From the NCBI RefSeq assembly GCF_009184905.1, contig NZ_WESC01000006.1:175836-239835 (forward strand): a DNA stretch of 64,000 nt, in the 5' to 3' direction. Source of the DNA: Parvibaculum sedimenti. Lineage in GTDB: Bacteria; Pseudomonadota; Alphaproteobacteria; Parvibaculales; Parvibaculaceae. Positions 56,473-64,000 of this stretch are shown in pieces (positions within the stretch are counted from its first letter, which is position 1; every line of letters starts with the position of its first letter). The notes beneath the pieces were generated by a model. The model had not been told where the DNA came from and made no database searches. It saw nothing but the letters and a program-made list of their open reading frames with translations. The translations under genes were made by a program, and so were the position numbers.

Positions 56473-58029
56473 ATGATGGCGAAGGTCCAACCGGAAGACC
56501 GCACACCGATCCTCGTGGGCTGCGGCCAGCTCGTGCAAAAGGAGAAGGATGTCGAAAAGGCGAAGTCGCCGATGGACCTTATGGCCGACGCAGCGCGCCT
56601 CGCGGCGGCGGACACAGGCCTTGGTGAAAAGCTCTGGCCGATCGTCGACAACATCACCGTCGTGCGCTTCATCACCGACAGCCCGGACTCGGGCAAGCTT
56701 CCGTTCGGCCGCTATCCGAATGCGCCGAAGACGCTCGGCAATCTCGTCGGCGCGAACGCCTCGAAGAACTGCTATGGCCCGACCGGCGGCAACACGCCGC
56801 AATATCTCGTCAACCACACGGCGGAACTGATCGCCGAAGGCCAGACGGATATTGCGCTGGTCGCGGGCTCGGAATGCTTCGGCACGATGATGCGTGCGCT
56901 GGGGCAGGGCAAGATGCTCCCCTGGAATGACGATCCGGGCGGCGAGCGCATCGACATCGGAGTCGAGAAGCTCGGCGTCACCGAGGTCGAGAAGCGCCAC
57001 AAGCTGCAGTTCCCGGTGAACATCTATCCGATGTTCGAGAATGCGATCCGGGGCCAGAAGGGCCGCACGGTGAAGGAGCATCAGCTCGCTGTCGGCAAGC
57101 TCATGGCGCCCTTCACGCAGGTCGCCGCGAAGCACCCGCAGGCCTGGTTCCCCGTCGAGCGTACCGCTGAGGAAATTGCCACCCCGTCAGACGATAACCG
57201 CTATGTCGGCTTTCCGTACACGAAGTACATGAATGCCATCATGCAGGTCGATCAGGCGGCGGCCGTCGTCATGATGTCGGTGAAGAAGGCGCGTGAACTC
57301 GGCATTCCCGAAGCGAAGTGGGTTTACCTGCATGGCTGCGGCGACGCGAATGATCTGTGGTATCCGACCGAGCGCGTGGACTATCACTCGTCGCCGGCCA
57401 TCCGGCTCATCGGCCGCAAGGCATTCGACATGGCGGGCTGGAAGATCGGGGATATCGACTTCATCGACCTTTATTCCTGCTTTCCCTCGGCGGTGCAGAT
57501 CGGCCGCAATGAACTGGGCATCGCGGAAGACGATCCGCGTCCGCTCACCGTTACCGGCGGCCTTCCTTACTTCGGCGGCGCGGGCAACAACTACGTCATG
57601 CACTCGATCGCCACGATCATGGACAAGCTGCGCGCGAAGCCGGGCAGCAAGGGCCTGTGCACCTCGAACGGCTGGTATGTGACGAAGCACGGCATCGGCC
57701 TCTATTCAACCGATCCGGTGGCGGGTCCGTGGAAGCGTGAGAAGCCCTCGTCCTACCAGGGCGAGATCGACAACGAGGCTCATCCGAAGGTCGACGAGAA
57801 ACCGAACGGCGCGGCGAAGATCGAAACCTATACGGTGGTCAATGGCCGCAACGGGCCGGAATTCGCCATCCTCTTCGGCCGGCTCGACGCGACCGGCGCG
57901 CGCTTCGTCGCGCATACGCCCAACGACCCGGTGACGCTCAGCGACATGATGGAACGCGAACAGCTTGGCCGTTCGGGCAAGGTGCAATCGGCGGCCGACG
58001 GCAGCGTGAACATCTTTACGCCGGAATGA
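56473..58029 (+). CDS. Atypical thiolase (acetyl-CoA acetyltransferase family)
   Basis: A 518-residue thiolase-superfamily protein. It starts MMAKVQPEDRTPILVGCGQLVQ behind GGGAG. Thiolase-like landmarks are NCYGPTGGNTPQYLVN (region where classic enzymes have the acyl Cys), ALVAGSECFGTM, GDIDFIDLYSCFPSAVQ and VTGGLPYFGGAGNNYVMHSIA. In the last, the usual GHPxGASG histidine motif is replaced by GGxGNNYVMH. A C-terminal OB-like domain (about residues 400-518) extends past normal thiolases (about 390). The subgroup is common in actinobacteria and alphaproteobacteria; it is probably a degradative or SCP-x-like enzyme, exact substrate unknown. Confidence 0.85.
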   Translation: MMAKVQPEDRTPILVGCGQLVQKEKDVEKAKSPMDLMADAARLAAADTGLGEKLWPIVDNITVVRFITDSPDSGKLPFGRYPNAPKTLGNLVGANASKNCYGPTGGNTPQYLVNHTAELIAEGQTDIALVAGSECFGTMMRALGQGKMLPWNDDPGGERIDIGVEKLGVTEVEKRHKLQFPVNIYPMFENAIRGQKGRTVKEHQLAVGKLMAPFTQVAAKHPQAWFPVERTAEEIATPSDDNRYVGFPYTKYMNAIMQVDQAAAVVMMSVKKARELGIPEAKWVYLHGCGDANDLWYPTERVDYHSSPAIRLIGRKAFDMAGWKIGDIDFIDLYSCFPSAVQIGRNELGIAEDDPRPLTVTGGLPYFGGAGNNYVMHSIATIMDKLRAKPGSKGLCTSNGWYVTKHGIGLYSTDPVAGPWKREKPSSYQGEIDNEAHPKVDEKPNGAAKIETYTVVNGRNGPEFAILFGRLDATGARFVAHTPNDPVTLSDMMEREQLGRSGKVQSAADGSVNIFTPE

Positions 58030-58060
58030 TCCAAAAGGTCTGAACGGCTGCCCCAACAAG

Positions 58061-58088
58061 AAAGGCCCGGATCAAATCCGGGCCTTTT
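58061..58088. terminator. Bidirectional terminator, thiolase / membrane protein
   Basis: A 12-bp perfect stem (58061-58072 with 58076-58087) with a three-base loop; A-run on the left, TTTT on the right. Confidence 0.87.
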
Positions 58089-58116
58089 GCATTGATCGCG
58101 GGCTCTGCGGCAGGGT

Positions 58117-58482
58117 TCACCAGAACCAGGTGTCGACGTTTTCGATTGCACGGCCTTCGCCGACGGCGATGAAGCCCTTGATCGAACGCACCAGAAACCA
58201 GACCACGGTGGCCAGTAGAATGAACCAGCCAATGACGAAGAACAGCGAGAACACGCCGAGCAGCGAGTAGAGCAGGCCGATCCAGAAGGTCCGAATTTGC
58301 CAGGTATAATGCGACGCCGCCACGGCGCTCGCGGTTCCGCGCTTGAGGTAGGCGAAGATCAGGCCGCCAAGGGCGGTAATGCCAAAGATGAAGCTGACAA
58401 AATAAAGGATATAAACGAGCTTCGCCCCGTCGAGATCGCCCGAAGCGGGCTGCAGGGTTGGCTGCGTGGAAGTGTCGCTCAT
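58117..58482 (-). CDS. DUF4870-like membrane protein
   Basis: A 121-residue membrane protein. A short polar N-terminus is followed by about three transmembrane helices (residues 22-45, 65-83 and 82-100). The basic, conserved-looking VRSIKGFIAVGEGRAIENVDTWFW end is typical of this family (DUF4870-related). Function unknown. It ends 30 bases from the shared terminator. Confidence 0.78.
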   Translation of the reverse strand: MSDTSTQPTLQPASGDLDGAKLVYILYFVSFIFGITALGGLIFAYLKRGTASAVAASHYTWQIRTFWIGLLYSLLGVFSLFFVIGWFILLATVVWFLVRSIKGFIAVGEGRAIENVDTWFW

Positions 58483-58612
58483 GCTGAGTTTTCCCTGAAA
58501 TGAGTCGCCTTACGAAAACGTAACGTTTTGAGCGTGGTCTGACCATCCGCCTTGCAAATTCCGCCCCGCTCGCAGACAAGAACCCATCAGAGAATTGAAC
58601 GCGAGGAACGCC

Positions 58613-59179
58613 ATGCCCACCCTCTACATGATCCGTCACGGCGAAGCAGCCTCCGGCTGGGATGCCGACATGGACCCTGGCCTGAGCGAAAAGGGCCGGG
58701 CGCAGTCGGAAGCGGTGGCGCGTGAAATTGAAGCGCGCGTCGGCAAGAGGTTGCCGTTGATTTCCTCGCCGCTGCGTCGCTGTCGCGAGACCTCGGAGCC
58801 GCTGGCCAGGACGTGGTCAGCGAGCACGCGGGTCGATGAGCGCGTGGGTGAGATCCCGTCGCCCGTGCACGACCTGAAGGAACGCGGCGAGTGGCTGCGA
58901 AGCCTGATGGCAGGAAGCTGGAACGGTGTTGCGCCGCAGGGTGGCGTCGATCTTCATGCCTGGCGCCGTGGCGTTGTCGAAGCGCTGGTGAGGCTCGAAG
59001 AGGACACTGTGATCTTCAGTCATTTCGTCGCGATCAATGTCGCGGCGGGGGCGGCTCTCTTCGACGAGCGTGTCATTCTTTTCAAGCCGGACAATTGCTC
59101 GGTCACGGTCTTCGAGACGCGCGGTACTTCGCTCTCGTTGGTCGAAAAGGGCCGGGAAGCTGAGACCAAGGTGAACTGA
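58613..59179 (+). CDS. Histidine phosphatase family protein
   Basis: A 188-residue phosphoglycerate-mutase-like phosphatase. The start is ATG 58613 with GAGGA upstream. The catalytic motif is LYMIRHGEAA near residue 5 (RHG with the phosphorylated His), then SSPLRRCRETSEPL (second Arg) and the later VIFSHFVAINV, where His completes the active site. No signal peptide. The substrate (sugar phosphate, nucleotide or protein) is unknown. Confidence 0.9.
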   Translation: MPTLYMIRHGEAASGWDADMDPGLSEKGRAQSEAVAREIEARVGKRLPLISSPLRRCRETSEPLARTWSASTRVDERVGEIPSPVHDLKERGEWLRSLMAGSWNGVAPQGGVDLHAWRRGVVEALVRLEEDTVIFSHFVAINVAAGAALFDERVILFKPDNCSVTVFETRGTSLSLVEKGREAETKVN

Positions 59180-59186
59180 GCGCTGC

Positions 59187-60290
59187 TCAGCCCGCCAGCA
59201 CCGCGGCGAGGCCCACGCGTTCAACGTGCGGTAGGTCGAGCTGCAAAACCTCTTCACCGCCGACCGTCGCGAGCCATTCCCTGACGCGTTGCTGATCGGT
59301 GGTGGACATGGCGCCGAACGCGTCGAGCATGCGCTGCGCCATCCACACCGGATAGCTAAGGGCGGGCCTTCGATGCGCGCCGCCCGCCATCGGGTAGCTC
59401 ACCGGCGACATGTGGCGGACGATCTTGCCACCCGAGGCGAGGGGGCGGGTCTTGCGCAATTCGGCGGCGCAGGCGGCGACAAACGGAACCATCTCGTCGA
59501 AGATCGAGCGCAGGGCGGGCATGAGCGTCGCGGCGACCCTATCGTCGGCATCGAACGCGCCCGGTGCTTCCGATGGCTGGAACATGCGTTCGATCCAGGC
59601 TTTGAGATGCGGGCGCGGCGCGATCAGTTCGCGCTTCGGCCAAGGGTCACGACCGAGATGCGCGTAGAGCGGTCCGATCAACCCATAGTCGCCGAGCGAG
59701 GGCCGGTCTCCGAAGAGGAACGCGTGATGCTCGAAATGGCGGTTCAGGCCGTCGAGCTGGACTTGCGCAAAGCGGTCGATGACGGGCGCGCCCTCGGGCG
59801 TCACGCCGACCGAGCGGGCGAGGCGGCGCATCAGCCGGGCGTGGTTGTTTCCCAGAAGGTTTCGCAACCACATCGGGTAACCGCGCATCAGAGCCTCTCC
59901 AGCATCATGGACGAAGAGCGCGCGGTTTTCGTCGTGGCTCCAGCGGGCATGCATAGCGAGCGGAAGCCAGAATTCGTCGCCCCAGAGTTCGAAAAGGTAG
60001 GACGCGAAGCGCAAGACCGGCGTCACCGGTAAAACGGGGCAAGCGGGGAAACGCTTCTCCAGTTCGTCGATGATGACGCTCGAATCCTGCAACCATTCGT
60101 CTTCCGGCGTGATCATAATGGGAACAGCTGACGCTTTGGTGCGCTTGGGCGCTGTGCGGAAGAGTTCCCAAGGCGTGGTGTGAGTTTCGACGAAGGGTAT
60201 GCGTTTCTGCAGCAGGTAACTGCGAACCTTGCCGCTATAGAGCGACAGTTCGGCACCGATCATCGTGTAGGACGTTTCCTGCTCAGCCAT
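59187..60290 (-). CDS. Glutathione S-transferase family protein (large form)
   Basis: A 367-residue protein from ATG 60290 (MAEQETSYTMIGAELSLYSG); the frame is open upstream but without family-like sequence or a better ribosome-binding site. The N-terminal thioredoxin-like domain has SLYSGKVRSYLLQKRIPF and the cis-Pro region ASAVPIMITPEDEWLQDSSVIIDELE (glutathione-binding). The C-terminal helical GST domain follows, plus an extra about 140 residues beyond standard GSTs (about 210). The long tail is unexplained. It is convergent with the phosphatase and divergent from the arylsulfatase. Confidence 0.85.
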   Translation of the reverse strand: MAEQETSYTMIGAELSLYSGKVRSYLLQKRIPFVETHTTPWELFRTAPKRTKASAVPIMITPEDEWLQDSSVIIDELEKRFPACPVLPVTPVLRFASYLFELWGDEFWLPLAMHARWSHDENRALFVHDAGEALMRGYPMWLRNLLGNNHARLMRRLARSVGVTPEGAPVIDRFAQVQLDGLNRHFEHHAFLFGDRPSLGDYGLIGPLYAHLGRDPWPKRELIAPRPHLKAWIERMFQPSEAPGAFDADDRVAATLMPALRSIFDEMVPFVAACAAELRKTRPLASGGKIVRHMSPVSYPMAGGAHRRPALSYPVWMAQRMLDAFGAMSTTDQQRVREWLATVGGEEVLQLDLPHVERVGLAAVLAG

Positions 60291-60444
60291 TCGGACGCTT
60301 TCCTCAAAGATGGACCAGGCGCGGGCAGGCGGCCCCGCGTCGGTCAAATTCCGTAATGCGAAATTAATGTAGCTTGGTCTGGCCTCGCCACGCGATTTGG
60401 CTTTAATGTAACACATTATTAGAAAAGCGCGCAGGGAGAGTGCC

Positions 60445-62709
60445 ATGACCTACAAGCATCCTTCGGGTGAGGAATTCGGCGGCGTGATTGGCCGCACGGT
60501 TAATGAATCGACACCCTGGTGGCCGGAGCCGAAGCTCAAGCCGGGCTCGCCCAATGTCGTGATGGTTGTGCTCGATGACACGGGCTTTTCGCATTTCGGC
60601 TGCTATGGCTCATCCATCGCGACACCCAACATCGACGCAGTGGCGGCGAAGGGCGCGCGCTTTACGGGGTTCCACACCACTGCGCTCTGCTCGCCGACGC
60701 GGGCCTGCCTGCTCACGGGCCGCAATCACCATGCGGTCGGCATGCGCGGCATTTCCAACTTCGACACCGGCTTTCCGAACATGCGTGGCTCGATCCCGAA
60801 AAGCGCTGCGACGCTTGCCGAGATCCTGCGCGATCAGGGCTATGCGACCTTCGCCACAGGCAAGTGGCACCTTGCGCCCATGTCCGAATGCTCCGCTGCC
60901 GGACCGTTTACGAACTGGCCGCTGCAAAAGGGCTTTGATCGTTATTACGGCTTCTTGCAGGGCGAGACCGATCAGTTTCACCCCGAGCTGACTCATGACA
61001 ATCACTTCGTCGATGTGCCAAAAGGCGTGGAGGAGGGCTATCACTTCTCCGAAGATGCGGTGGACCGCGCCTCGGGCATGGTACGTGACCTGACGTCGCT
61101 CGTGCCCGAAAAGCCCTTCTTCCTTTACCTTGCCTTCGGCGCCATGCATGCGCCGCATCAGGCGCCGCAATCCTATCTCGACAAATATCGCGGAAAGTTC
61201 GACGCAGGTTGGGACGTGGTGCGCGCCGAATGGTTCGAGCGGCAGAAGGCGCTCGGTATCATCCCGCCCGAGACGAAGCTTGCGCCCCGCAATCCCGGCG
61301 TGAAGCCGTGGGAGGAATTGACGGCGAATGAAAAGGCCTTCGCCTGCCGCCTTCAGGAAGCTTTCGCGGCCATGCTCGAGCACACCGACGCGCAGATCGG
61401 GCGGCTCATCGATTTCCTCAAGGGCATCGGCCAGTGGGAAAACACGATTTTCATGGTGCTCTCCGACAATGGCGCGAGCCAGGAAGGCGGGCAAACCGGC
61501 GTTCTCGACGAAATGAAGTGGTTCAACCTCATGCAGGAGGATGTCAACGCTGCTGTCGAGCGTCTTGACGACATCGGCGGGCCGAACAGCCATTGCAACA
61601 TTCCCTGGGGTTGGGCGCAGGTCGGCAATACGCCGCTCAAATGGTACAAGCAGAACACGCATGGCGGCGGTGTGCGCGATCCGCTGGTGATGCATTTTCC
61701 GAAGGGTCTCGAAGCGCCGGGTGCGATCCGCGCGCAGTTTTGCCATGCCATCGACATTGCGCCGACCGTTCTCGACATCATCGGCATTCCTTCGCCGGAT
61801 GTGGTTGCCGGTGTGCCGCAGATGCCGGTGCATGGCGTCAGCCTCAAACCCGCACTCAAGGATCCGAAGGCTGCGATCCCGCGCGGGCCGCAGATGTTCG
61901 AGATGCTCGGCCATCGCGGAATCTGGAAGGATGGTTGGAAGGCTGTCACGCATCACGAAAACGGCACGCCGTTCGATGAGGACAAGTGGGAGCTCTACAA
62001 GCTCAGCGAAGACTTCTCGGAATATAACGACCTCGCGGAGCGGGAGCCCGGGCGCCTGAAGGAGATGATCGATCTCTGGTGGGCGGAGGCGGAACGCCAT
62101 GGCGCGTTGCCGCTGGACGATCGTGGCGCTTTCGCTCTCTTCGCCGCCTCGCGCCGCCCTGGCATGCCGACCTCACGCGGGCATTTCGTCTATTACCCGC
62201 CAGTGTCGCATATCGTCAGCGACGCCTGCCCGCCGGTCGCGCGTGGTTGGAAGATGGCGGCCGACCTCGACCATCCAGCGAGCGGCGGTGACGGCGCGCT
62301 CGTCTCACGCGGCAGCATCAACAGCGGCTTCGTTCTCTACATCAAGAACGGGCGGCCGCATTTCGACTACAACGCGTTCCATGAACACACGCTGCTCGTC
62401 GGCGATGCGGCGCTCGCGCCGGGGCGCCATAAGGTGGAGCTGCATGTCACACGCCGGCAGGATGGCGGCGGCGACGTATCCTTGCTCGTCGATGGTGCGG
62501 AAGTGGCGCATGGCAGCATCCAGAAGCTTCTCTTCCTCATATCGAGCCTCGGCATGGACATCGGCCGCAGCGTCGCGCCGGTGAACAGCGACTATGCGGA
62601 GCCTTTCAAATATGGCGGCAAGATTCACACCGTCACTTTCGACATCCCGCCGCTGGAACTCCGCGGCGAGGCCGTGGCGCAGGTGAGAGCGGCGGAGGCG
62701 CAACAATAG
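60445..62709 (+). CDS. Arylsulfatase
   Basis: A 754-residue type I sulfatase hydrolysing sulfate esters. ATG 60445 follows GGGAG. Metal-binding VLDDTGFSHFGCYG is near residue 43. The formylglycine-precursor motif Cys82-Ser-Pro-Thr-Arg86 (LCSPTRACLLTGRNHH) needs oxidation by a formylglycine-generating enzyme, which is not encoded nearby. The alpha/beta catalytic domain continues to about residue 560 (LSDNGASQEGG, NTPLKWYKQNTHGGGVRDP). A C-terminal beta-sandwich (about 560-754) resembles those of AtsA-like enzymes of organosulfur-degrading bacteria. There is no signal peptide, so it is cytoplasmic. Confidence 0.94.
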   Translation: MTYKHPSGEEFGGVIGRTVNESTPWWPEPKLKPGSPNVVMVVLDDTGFSHFGCYGSSIATPNIDAVAAKGARFTGFHTTALCSPTRACLLTGRNHHAVGMRGISNFDTGFPNMRGSIPKSAATLAEILRDQGYATFATGKWHLAPMSECSAAGPFTNWPLQKGFDRYYGFLQGETDQFHPELTHDNHFVDVPKGVEEGYHFSEDAVDRASGMVRDLTSLVPEKPFFLYLAFGAMHAPHQAPQSYLDKYRGKFDAGWDVVRAEWFERQKALGIIPPETKLAPRNPGVKPWEELTANEKAFACRLQEAFAAMLEHTDAQIGRLIDFLKGIGQWENTIFMVLSDNGASQEGGQTGVLDEMKWFNLMQEDVNAAVERLDDIGGPNSHCNIPWGWAQVGNTPLKWYKQNTHGGGVRDPLVMHFPKGLEAPGAIRAQFCHAIDIAPTVLDIIGIPSPDVVAGVPQMPVHGVSLKPALKDPKAAIPRGPQMFEMLGHRGIWKDGWKAVTHHENGTPFDEDKWELYKLSEDFSEYNDLAEREPGRLKEMIDLWWAEAERHGALPLDDRGAFALFAASRRPGMPTSRGHFVYYPPVSHIVSDACPPVARGWKMAADLDHPASGGDGALVSRGSINSGFVLYIKNGRPHFDYNAFHEHTLLVGDAALAPGRHKVELHVTRRQDGGGDVSLLVDGAEVAHGSIQKLLFLISSLGMDIGRSVAPVNSDYAEPFKYGGKIHTVTFDIPPLELRGEAVAQVRAAEAQQ

Positions 62710-62723
62710 GGTAGCGAATCTAT

Positions 62724-63737
62724 TTAACTGTCGCTGCTGTTTTGAGGTGAGCCAGTCTTGTGCGCGCCGAGTGGAATGGCAGGTCGTTGTGCGCCGCGAC
62801 CATGCCCCTTGCGGGGAACCAAGGGGTAGCACATCAATTGATCCATCGTCTCCTGCCCAAATTTTTGTTGCAGCCGAACCAGAAGGTCTGGTTCGGCTGC
62901 GTGTACGAAGGCCAAATATCCGCGAAGATAGGAAATGCTCTCGGCCGAAAGCTTATCTTCTTGGTAAAGATGAATCATTGTTCGGATTTGCCGCTTCTTC
63001 TTTCTGCCAACAGATAGAGTCCGATCTGAGGTGAGGACCAAACCTGTAACCGTGCGATTGCGCTTCCTCGACGTGAATACCGACTTTTCTTCATTGATCG
63101 AAAGTGATGGTTGTCCACCGCTACTGAGTCTGATTCGGATTAGCTCCATCATAACCGAAAGGCAATTTGGCTTGTCGGTGGATAGAAACAGGTCATCAGC
63201 ATATCGTGTGTAAATTACCTCACGGTCTTTGCTGGCTTGAAACACGAATTCGTCAAAATCTATAAGAATAGCGTTGGAGAGGATCGGGGAGCTTGGTGCT
63301 CCAATCGATAGTGCGCCATTTTTGCAGACGATATCGGTAATCACCTGAACGTCATCATCGGTCAGGATATCTGAAAATCGGGAAGAATTTTTTTCCAGTA
63401 AGTGGCGTATGTCTGCCGCCCTAATTGAAGGAAAGAAGTTCTTAAAGTCGATCTTCAGGAGATAGTTCTTTCGTACATGAGCTTGCGCGTTGTCGGCAAT
63501 TCCGACCCCCTCTCGATATGAGGCGACCGCGTGATGTACCGGCAGCGCCGAAAACATATTTCGAACCAACCAGCGCTGCAGAAATTTCACTTCAGGCGTC
63601 GGGTGGCTAATGGTACGCCGACCGCCCGTCCGTTTGGGGATCGTATAGGTCTTGTAGCGACGGCTCGCAGTCTTAACGATCACCCGTAGGTGATCGACGC
63701 CGATACCTGTTTCCCGTGCGATGCGTTCAAGGATCAT
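62724..63737 (-). CDS. Retron-type reverse transcriptase
   Basis: A 337-residue reverse transcriptase. It has the retron-specific region X motif NAQAH (83-87, NAxxH), the first catalytic Asp97 in LKIDFKNFFPSI, the domain-4 motif GAPSSPILSN (146-155), the catalytic YADD (179-182) and region Y VTG (230-232, in RTVTGLVL). Retron RTs use these to prime on and partly copy a structured msr-msd RNA, making msDNA; with a partner protein they act as anti-phage toxin-antitoxin-like systems. No msr-msd-like structure is visible in the window; it should lie beyond 64000. The upstream ORF overlaps by 4 bases, implying translational coupling. Base composition is less GC-rich than the flanking arylsulfatase, and the RT stop is only 14 bases from the arylsulfatase stop, so this is an acquired element. 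Confidence 0.93.
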   Translation of the reverse strand: MILERIARETGIGVDHLRVIVKTASRRYKTYTIPKRTGGRRTISHPTPEVKFLQRWLVRNMFSALPVHHAVASYREGVGIADNAQAHVRKNYLLKIDFKNFFPSIRAADIRHLLEKNSSRFSDILTDDDVQVITDIVCKNGALSIGAPSSPILSNAILIDFDEFVFQASKDREVIYTRYADDLFLSTDKPNCLSVMMELIRIRLSSGGQPSLSINEEKSVFTSRKRNRTVTGLVLTSDRTLSVGRKKKRQIRTMIHLYQEDKLSAESISYLRGYLAFVHAAEPDLLVRLQQKFGQETMDQLMCYPLVPRKGHGRGAQRPAIPLGAHKTGSPQNSSDS

Positions 63738-64000
63738 TGTGGAAGACCCTTCACGATTGCGGCGATGTTAGGAAAATGCTTTTCGTAGAAATCCATTAGC
63801 TCAAGTCGAAATGTGACGGTGTTCCAGCCGTCGAATTCAAAGAACGGTTTGGCGGTGCGATTGACCCCGAAGAATTCATTATCGCCGCCGCATCTTTGAA
63901 CAAAGTCAGCAGCAACGAGTATCGTAAGCGATGTTTCGTTCACACCTTGACTGGATAATTCCAAGGGAGCAGATCTTTGATCTGGCTTTGCTTGTGTCCG
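63734..64000 (-). CDS. Unknown protein upstream of the retron RT (5' end outside the window)
   Basis: The visible 88 C-terminal residues of an ORF that continues past position 64000. It ends at 63734, overlapping the RT start by four bases (ATGA), so the two are one operon. The sequence (ETSLTILVAADFVQRCGGDNEFFG, WNTVTFRLELMDFYEKHFPNIAAIVKGLP) is mixed alpha/beta-like, and I do not recognise its family. In retrons, the gene next to the RT is normally the effector or a DNA-binding accessory protein. It is less GC-rich than core genes, like the RT. A TTG at 63964 could start a short 76-residue version, but the frame remains open to the window edge and no ribosome-binding site marks that start. 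Confidence 0.6.
   Translation of the reverse strand, partial: RTQAKPDQRSAPLELSSQGVNETSLTILVAADFVQRCGGDNEFFGVNRTAKPFFEFDGWNTVTFRLELMDFYEKHFPNIAAIVKGLPQ

Noticed and set aside
60610..62100. 496-codon minus-strand frame over the arylsulfatase
   Set aside because: Shadow frame; the sulfatase motifs are on the plus strand.
62724..63737. Group II intron reverse transcriptase
   Set aside because: No maturase (X) or HNH endonuclease domain follows, the protein is short, and it has the retron NAxxH and VTG motifs.

Overview
This 64 kb window is typical chromosomal DNA of a GC-rich alphaproteobacterium. The evidence is the alphaproteobacterial form of RNase E (large insert in the S1 domain), an iscR-desulfurase-sufBCDS-sufT-sufA cluster, DUF455, DUF4167-like, bactofilin and PII/glnA genes, and many enzymes of acyl-CoA, aldehyde and sulfate-ester metabolism. 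A Parvibaculum-like member of the Hyphomicrobiales/Parvibaculales would fit, but that is inference. No tRNA, rRNA, CRISPR array or complete insertion sequence was seen.

Layout. 1-6.1 kb: the 5' part of a periplasmic M48 protease, a gamma-glutamyltransferase-like lipoprotein, a frameshifted class I/II aminotransferase and rne. 6.1-16.2 kb: a long structured rne leader, then cell-wall and translation genes (amiC, mrcA, prfB with its programmed +1 frameshift, a bactofilin overlapping an M23 peptidase), then DUF455 and a Bcp-type peroxiredoxin with a histone-H1-like N-terminal tail. 16.4-23.6 kb: an AsmA/YhdP-like giant protein, tyrS, anmK, a small membrane protein and an alpha/beta hydrolase. 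23.9-31.8 kb: the SUF iron-sulfur cluster operon led by an IscR-type regulator. 31.8-42.3 kb: two enoyl-CoA hydratases, a diguanylate cyclase, an aldehyde dehydrogenase, a sorbosone-dehydrogenase-like lipoprotein, an RhlE-type helicase and parE. 42.4-43.3 kb: a less GC-rich islet with two small orphan genes and a palindromic repeat. 43.3-62.7 kb: an O-methyltransferase, an old-yellow-enzyme reductase, the YgcG/LemA pair, the glnB-glnA nitrogen operon behind a sigma-54 promoter, an aminotransferase, a glycosyltransferase, a TonB-like protein, asd, an atypical thiolase, a GST and an arylsulfatase.

62.7-64.0 kb: the most unusual part of the window. It is a less GC-rich, minus-strand cassette that starts 14 bases after the arylsulfatase. 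It encodes a reverse transcriptase carrying the retron hallmarks NAxxH (region X), YADD and VTG (region Y). The RT overlaps by four bases an upstream ORF of unknown function that runs off the window. This is a candidate retron-type anti-phage system; its msr-msd RNA and the rest of the partner gene lie beyond position 64000.

Functional groupings: peptidoglycan synthesis, hydrolysis and recycling (mrcA, amiC, M23, bactofilin, anmK); Fe-S assembly (iscR to sufA); nitrogen assimilation (glnB-glnA); RNA metabolism (rne, rhlE); translation (prfB, tyrS); and uptake or catabolism of organic acids, aldehydes and sulfate esters.
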